NCBI GenBank assembly: GCA_046290815.1 | Contig: JBKBUF010000042.1 | Coordinates: 1 to 27,280, forward strand | DNA length: 27,280 nucleotides | Direction: 5' to 3' | From: JBKBUF01 sp046290815 | GTDB taxonomy: Bacteria; Bacteroidota; Bacteroidia; Cytophagales; Cytophagaceae | Shown: one piece after another, positions 24,241 through 27,280 of the stretch | How the letters are laid out: each line of letters opens with the position of its first letter | How positions within the stretch are numbered: position 1 is the stretch's first letter | Translations under genes and position numbers: made by a program | The notes under the pieces: model-generated | What the model was told of the DNA's origin: nothing | Seen by the model: only the letters and a program-made list of their open reading frames with translations | Database searches by the model: none

Positions 24241-25228
24241 TTCTTCAAATTTCATTGATTACGTAAAGATTAACTGCAAGTCCGGAGCAGGAGGGGCAGG
24301 CTCTGCTCATTTCAGAAGAGAAAAGCATGTAGATAAAGGTGGTCCTGATGGTGGTGATGGAGGAAGAGGGGGGCATATAATTCTCAGAGGTAATGCACAG
24401 TTATGGACACTCCTTCATCTTAAATATAGAAAGCATGTAATAGCAGAGTCAGGCGAAAAGGGAGCAGCCATGCGCCAAACCGGTGCAAGCGGACAAGATG
24501 TTATTTTGGATGTTCCATTAGGGACAATTGCAAAAGATGCGGAAACAGGTGAGGTCTTGATGGAAATTACGGAAGATGGACAGGAAGAAATACTTGTGCC
24601 TGGCGGTCGTGGTGGTTTGGGCAATGACCATTTTAAGACCTCCACCAATCAAGCACCTAGATATGCCCAGCCAGGAGAACCCGGAATAGAAATGTGGGTT
24701 GTTCTGGAGCTTAAATTATTGGCTGATGTCGGGTTGGTAGGATTTCCGAATGCTGGGAAATCAACACTTCTATCTAAAGTTTCTGCAGCCAGGCCGGAAA
24801 TTGGCGATTATCCTTTTACTACATTGGTCCCTAACCTTGGTGTAGTCAGATACAGAGACGATAAATCCTTTGTGATGGCAGATATTCCGGGAATTATTGA
24901 AGGTGCAGCAGAAGGGAAAGGGCTTGGGATTCGTTTTTTAAGACATATTGAAAGAAACTCTATCCTGCTTTTTTTAATACCTTCCGATAGTAAGGATATC
25001 ATGACGGATTATAAAATTCTACTCAATGAATTAAAAAAGTATAATCCTGAACTGCTTGATAAAAAAAGAATTTTGGCCATTTCAAAGTCCGATTTTCTTG
25101 ATGATGAGCTAAAATATGAGATAAAAAATGATCTTCCTGAAGATTTTCCTTTCGTATTTTTTTCCTCTTATACCGGAGAGGGTTTGGATAAATTGAAAGA
25201 TGTAATCTGGAGAGTAATAAATAGTTAG
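24236..25228 (+). CDS. obgE: GTPase ObgE/CgtA
   Basis: A 330-residue ribosome-associated GTPase involved in 50S assembly and stress control. The glycine-rich Obg fold covers residues 1-159 (KSGAGGAGSAHFRREK, DGGRGG, PGGRGGLGN). The G domain follows, with P-loop GFPNAGKST (169-177), G3 DIPGIIEGA (216-224) and ISKSD as the base-binding motif. I start at ATG 24236 (MASSNFIDYVK), the family's usual N-terminus. An in-frame ATG at 24179 would add 19 residues encoded by the heptad repeat. The protein stops soon after the G domain, so it lacks the variable C-terminal domain of longer Obg proteins. Confidence 0.95.
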   Translation: MASSNFIDYVKINCKSGAGGAGSAHFRREKHVDKGGPDGGDGGRGGHIILRGNAQLWTLLHLKYRKHVIAESGEKGAAMRQTGASGQDVILDVPLGTIAKDAETGEVLMEITEDGQEEILVPGGRGGLGNDHFKTSTNQAPRYAQPGEPGIEMWVVLELKLLADVGLVGFPNAGKSTLLSKVSAARPEIGDYPFTTLVPNLGVVRYRDDKSFVMADIPGIIEGAAEGKGLGIRFLRHIERNSILLFLIPSDSKDIMTDYKILLNELKKYNPELLDKKRILAISKSDFLDDELKYEIKNDLPEDFPFVFFSSYTGEGLDKLKDVIWRVINS

Positions 25229-25281
25229 CCAAATTCGAAAATTAGAAATTAAACCTAAAATTTTCAGATATAATTGCCATT

Positions 25282-25313
25282 CTGTCAGGTTTTATTCATG
25301 GCAGAATTATTGA
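25282..25313 (+). promoter_or_regulatory. Sigma-54-like promoter with overlapping dyad before grpE
   Basis: TGGCAG at 25299-25304, five bases, then TTGA (25310-25313) matches the -24/-12 layout: GG at 25300-25301, ten bases, then GA where GC is the consensus. CTGTCA (25282-25287) forms an imperfect dyad with TGGCAG across 11 bp. The expected start would be near 25324, about 40 bp before the grpE ATG. The -12 mismatch lowers confidence. Confidence 0.4.
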
Positions 25314-25364
25314 ATTAATAATGATAGGGATTTAGTTTTATATTAAACCATTTGTTTTGAAGCA

Positions 25365-25949
25365 ATGAACGAAGAAAAAAACGAATCAATGGAAGACCAG
25401 GTGAAAGATCAAACTGAAAACATGTCACAGAACGCTGTAGATTCGACAGAGTCTGGAAGTGAAAGTGGCATTAACACAGAAACTTCTGCTCAAGGGAATG
25501 AGGTAGATGCATTGAAAAAGGAAGTTGAGGAACTAAAGGATAAATACCTGCGGTTATACTCAGAATTCGATAATTTCCGGAGAAGGTCTTCAAAGGAAAA
25601 ATCAGAAATTATTAAGACGGCTTCTGAAGATGTATTGGTAATTCTCTTGCCAATATTAGATGATTTTGAAAGAGCAAAAGCTTCTATGGAGAAAAGCAGT
25701 GATGCAAAAGCGATTGCTGAAGGAGTGAATCTTATTCAGCATAAATTGATTAAGTCTTTGGAGCAAAAAGGTCTTAAAGCTATGGATGATATTATCGGCA
25801 AGCCTTTCGACAGTGAGCTTCATGAAGCGGTAACACAGGCACCAGCTCCTTCAGAAGATTTGAAGGGCAAAGTAATTGATGTATTGGAGAAGGGTTATTT
25901 TCTCAATGAAAAAGTAATAAGATACGCTAAAGTGATTATTGGCGCATAG
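25365..25949 (+). CDS. grpE: Nucleotide exchange factor GrpE
   Basis: A 194-residue cochaperone that releases ADP from DnaK. The first 45 residues are acidic and disordered (MNEEKNESMEDQ...). A long coiled coil follows (about 46-110, EVDALKKEVEELKDKYLRLYSEFDNFRRR), then the helical and beta-wing domain with GVNLIQHKLIKSLEQKGL and the C-terminal signature FDSELHEAV...VLEKGYFLNEKVIRYAKVII. Length is normal. It precedes dnaJ by 6 bp, so the two are co-transcribed; dnaK is not in the window. A sigma-54-like promoter and dyad lie in the 136-bp gap after obgE. Confidence 0.95.
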   Translation: MNEEKNESMEDQVKDQTENMSQNAVDSTESGSESGINTETSAQGNEVDALKKEVEELKDKYLRLYSEFDNFRRRSSKEKSEIIKTASEDVLVILLPILDDFERAKASMEKSSDAKAIAEGVNLIQHKLIKSLEQKGLKAMDDIIGKPFDSELHEAVTQAPAPSEDLKGKVIDVLEKGYFLNEKVIRYAKVIIGA

Positions 25950-25955
25950 AAAAAC

Positions 25956-27095
25956 ATGGCTAAAAGAGATTACTACGAAGTTCTTGGAGTTAGCAAATCT
26001 GCCTCCCAGGAAGATATAAAAAAGGCATATAGAAAAATTGCTATTAAATACCATCCGGATAAAAATCCTGACGATCCTTCTGCTGAAGATAAATTTAAAG
26101 AAGCAGCAGAGGCCTATGAAGTATTGAGCAATCCTGAAAAGAGACAGAGATATGACCAGTTTGGTCATCAGGGGGTCAATGGTGGCGGATTCAGTGGCGG
26201 TGGAATGAATATGGAGGATATCTTCTCTCAGTTCGGCGATATCTTTGGAAGCGGAAGTCCGTTTGAAGGATTCTTCGGTGGTGGTGGAGGTAGAGGTCGT
26301 GGAGGGAGAAGAGGAAGTAATCTCAGAATTAAATTAAAGCTTAATCTTGAAGAGATAGCTCACGGTGTTGAGAAAAAGATAAAGGTAAAAAGATACGTTG
26401 CTTGTGATGATTGTGGTGGTAACGGATCTAAAAACGGCTCATCAGTTCAGAATTGCAGTGTTTGTCATGGTTCGGGCCAGGTACGAAAAGTAGTCAATAC
26501 AATGCTTGGTCAGATGATGTCAACTTCTACATGTCATGCATGTCATGGAGAAGGAACTACGATATCTCAAAAGTGTACCAGCTGCAATGGCGAAGGTAGA
26601 GTGATGAAGGAAGAAGTAATTAGTATAAGAGTTCCTGCAGGTGTTGCAGAAGGCATGCAGTTAAGTATGAGTGGAAAGGGGAATGCACCTGAGAGAGGCG
26701 GAATTCCTGGAGATCTTTTAATATTGATAGAAGAGGAAGAAGACAAAGAACTGAAGAGAGATGGACATAATGTTATATATGATTTATATATAAGTTTTGT
26801 TGATGCTGCTCTTGGAACTACTGTAGAGGTGCCAACCATCGATGGTAAAGTAAAAATTAAAATAGAGCCGGGGACCCATGCTGGAAAAATTTTGAGGCTG
26901 AAAGAAAAAGGAATTAAAGAAGTAAACGGATATCAGAAAGGCGATCAGTTAATTTATGTCCATGTTTGGACACCTCAGCAATTAACCAAACAAGAGAAGG
27001 AATTGCTACAATCTCTTCGCGAATTAGAAAACTTCAAGCCAAATCCAGGTAAATATGATAAAGGATTTTTTGAGAAGATGAAGGAGTTTTTTTAG
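25956..27095 (+). CDS. dnaJ: Chaperone DnaJ (type I Hsp40)
   Basis: A 379-residue type I J-protein that delivers clients to DnaK and stimulates its ATPase. The J domain (1-70) carries HPD at 33-35. A Gly/Phe-rich linker runs from about 74 to 118. The zinc-finger domain has all four CxxCxGxG repeats (C150/C153, C167/C170, C193/C196, C207/C210). C-terminal beta domains follow. All expected parts are present and the length is usual. The gene follows grpE by 6 bp and ends 28 bp before a strong intrinsic terminator. Confidence 0.97.
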   Translation: MAKRDYYEVLGVSKSASQEDIKKAYRKIAIKYHPDKNPDDPSAEDKFKEAAEAYEVLSNPEKRQRYDQFGHQGVNGGGFSGGGMNMEDIFSQFGDIFGSGSPFEGFFGGGGGRGRGGRRGSNLRIKLKLNLEEIAHGVEKKIKVKRYVACDDCGGNGSKNGSSVQNCSVCHGSGQVRKVVNTMLGQMMSTSTCHACHGEGTTISQKCTSCNGEGRVMKEEVISIRVPAGVAEGMQLSMSGKGNAPERGGIPGDLLILIEEEEDKELKRDGHNVIYDLYISFVDAALGTTVEVPTIDGKVKIKIEPGTHAGKILRLKEKGIKEVNGYQKGDQLIYVHVWTPQQLTKQEKELLQSLRELENFKPNPGKYDKGFFEKMKEFF

Positions 27096-27123
27096 AATAC
27101 AAGTTTATTATAAAATATAAAGT

Positions 27124-27155
27124 AAAGGCCGGAGTTAATCACCCCGGCCTTTTTT
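27124..27155 (+). terminator. Strong rho-independent terminator after dnaJ
   Basis: AAAGGCCGG (27124-27132) pairs with CCGGCCTTT (27144-27152) across an 11-nt loop, and the T run continues to 27155. The GC-rich 6-bp core and T tract make it the clearest terminator in the window. The A run on the other side would let it work in both directions. Confidence 0.92.
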
Positions 27156-27182
27156 ATTGACGAGGCTGTAAAATAAACTGTG

Positions 27183-27220
27183 TCATAAAAGTAAAAAAAT
27201 GTTAAATTATACTTTTATGA
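27183..27220 (+). promoter_or_regulatory. Inverted repeat covering the putative transposase start codon
   Basis: TCATAAAAGTA (27183-27193) and TACTTTTATGA (27210-27220) are perfect 11-bp inverted repeats with a 16-nt spacer. The ATG (27217-27219) sits in the second arm. Transcripts that run in from outside would fold and hide the start, a device known from IS10 and IS50. Confidence 0.5.
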
Positions 27221-27280
27221 ACACCAAAAACAACAAAGACGAAAAATTAAAGGAATTTGAGGGCCTGTTTGAGCAAGCTC
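27217..27280 (+). CDS. Putative transposase, N-terminal fragment
   Basis: An open frame from ATG 27217 runs off the window after 21 codons: MNTKNNKDEKLKEFEGLFEQ and onward. It is charged and lysine-rich, as transposase N-termini often are. The assignment rests on the preceding terminal-repeat-like sequence rather than on the peptide, which is too short to place in a family. No clear ribosome-binding site precedes the start. Confidence 0.45.
   Translation, partial: MNTKNNKDEKLKEFEGLFEQA

Larger units (their letters stand above)
27162..27280 (+). mobile_element. Probable left end of an insertion sequence (IS256-like), truncated by the window
   Basis: GAGGCTGTAAAATAAACTGT begins right after the dnaJ terminator and resembles the terminal inverted repeats of IS256-type elements. 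A short coding start follows 55 bp in. The right end, the target duplication and most of the transposase are outside the window, so family and boundary are provisional. Insertion beside a terminator would spare dnaJ. Confidence 0.5.

Noticed and set aside
25851..26168. 105-codon open frame on the minus strand across the grpE-dnaJ junction
   Set aside because: The hydrophobic, phenylalanine-rich peptide is what the complement of the lysine- and glutamate-rich grpE/dnaJ coding sequence gives; no independent evidence for a gene.

Overview
The window looks like a chromosomal piece of a Bacteroidota (Cytophagia/Sphingobacteriia-type) genome. It is AT-rich and most starts lack a clear Shine-Dalgarno. 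Two intergenic regions carry the TAnnTTTG promoter element of that phylum, and the order hpt-adk-obgE is typical of it. Nothing in the sequence fixes the genus.

Region 1 (1-16087) is a surface-polysaccharide locus built around an ABC exporter. A leftward block (6149 down to 155) holds a WbpE-type aminotransferase, a methyltransferase with an N-terminal Cys4 zinc site, an extended SDR epimerase, a GT4 glycosyltransferase, a WbpD-type acetyltransferase and a WbpB-type dehydrogenase. The aminotransferase, acetyltransferase and dehydrogenase together give the core of UDP-2,3-diacetamido-2,3-dideoxy-glucuronate synthesis. A rightward block (6317-16087) starts with the exporter pair wzm-wzt, Wzt having a C-terminal glycan-recognition-type extension. 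It continues with a methyltransferase, GT2, FkbM methyltransferase, GT4, GT2, GT4, galE and a second SDR. The two blocks diverge from 6150-6316, where a perfect 21-bp palindrome contains back-to-back promoter elements. A polymer made in the cytoplasm by the glycosyltransferases, modified by methylation and exported by Wzm/Wzt is the simplest reading. No initiating sugar-phosphate transferase, Wzx or Wzy is visible. At the left edge lies the tail of a hexapeptide-repeat acyltransferase.

Region 2 (16082-21801) holds two large polytopic membrane proteins, one of them a GT-C type glycosyltransferase. It also has an Lrp/AsnC regulator, a DPM1-like GT2 that could make the lipid-linked sugar donor for the GT-C enzyme, and an exported TPR protein.

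Region 3 (22082-27095) is housekeeping: an M42-type metallopeptidase, hpt, adk, obgE, grpE and dnaJ. A degenerate 7-bp tandem repeat lies just before obgE, a sigma-54-like promoter lies before grpE, and a strong intrinsic terminator follows dnaJ. The window ends in what looks like the left end of an insertion sequence whose transposase start codon is buried in an 11-bp inverted repeat.

No CRISPR array, tRNA, rRNA or obvious defence system was seen. The content is mostly known families. The less ordinary items are the regulatory DNA structures and the split diacetamido-sugar pathway.
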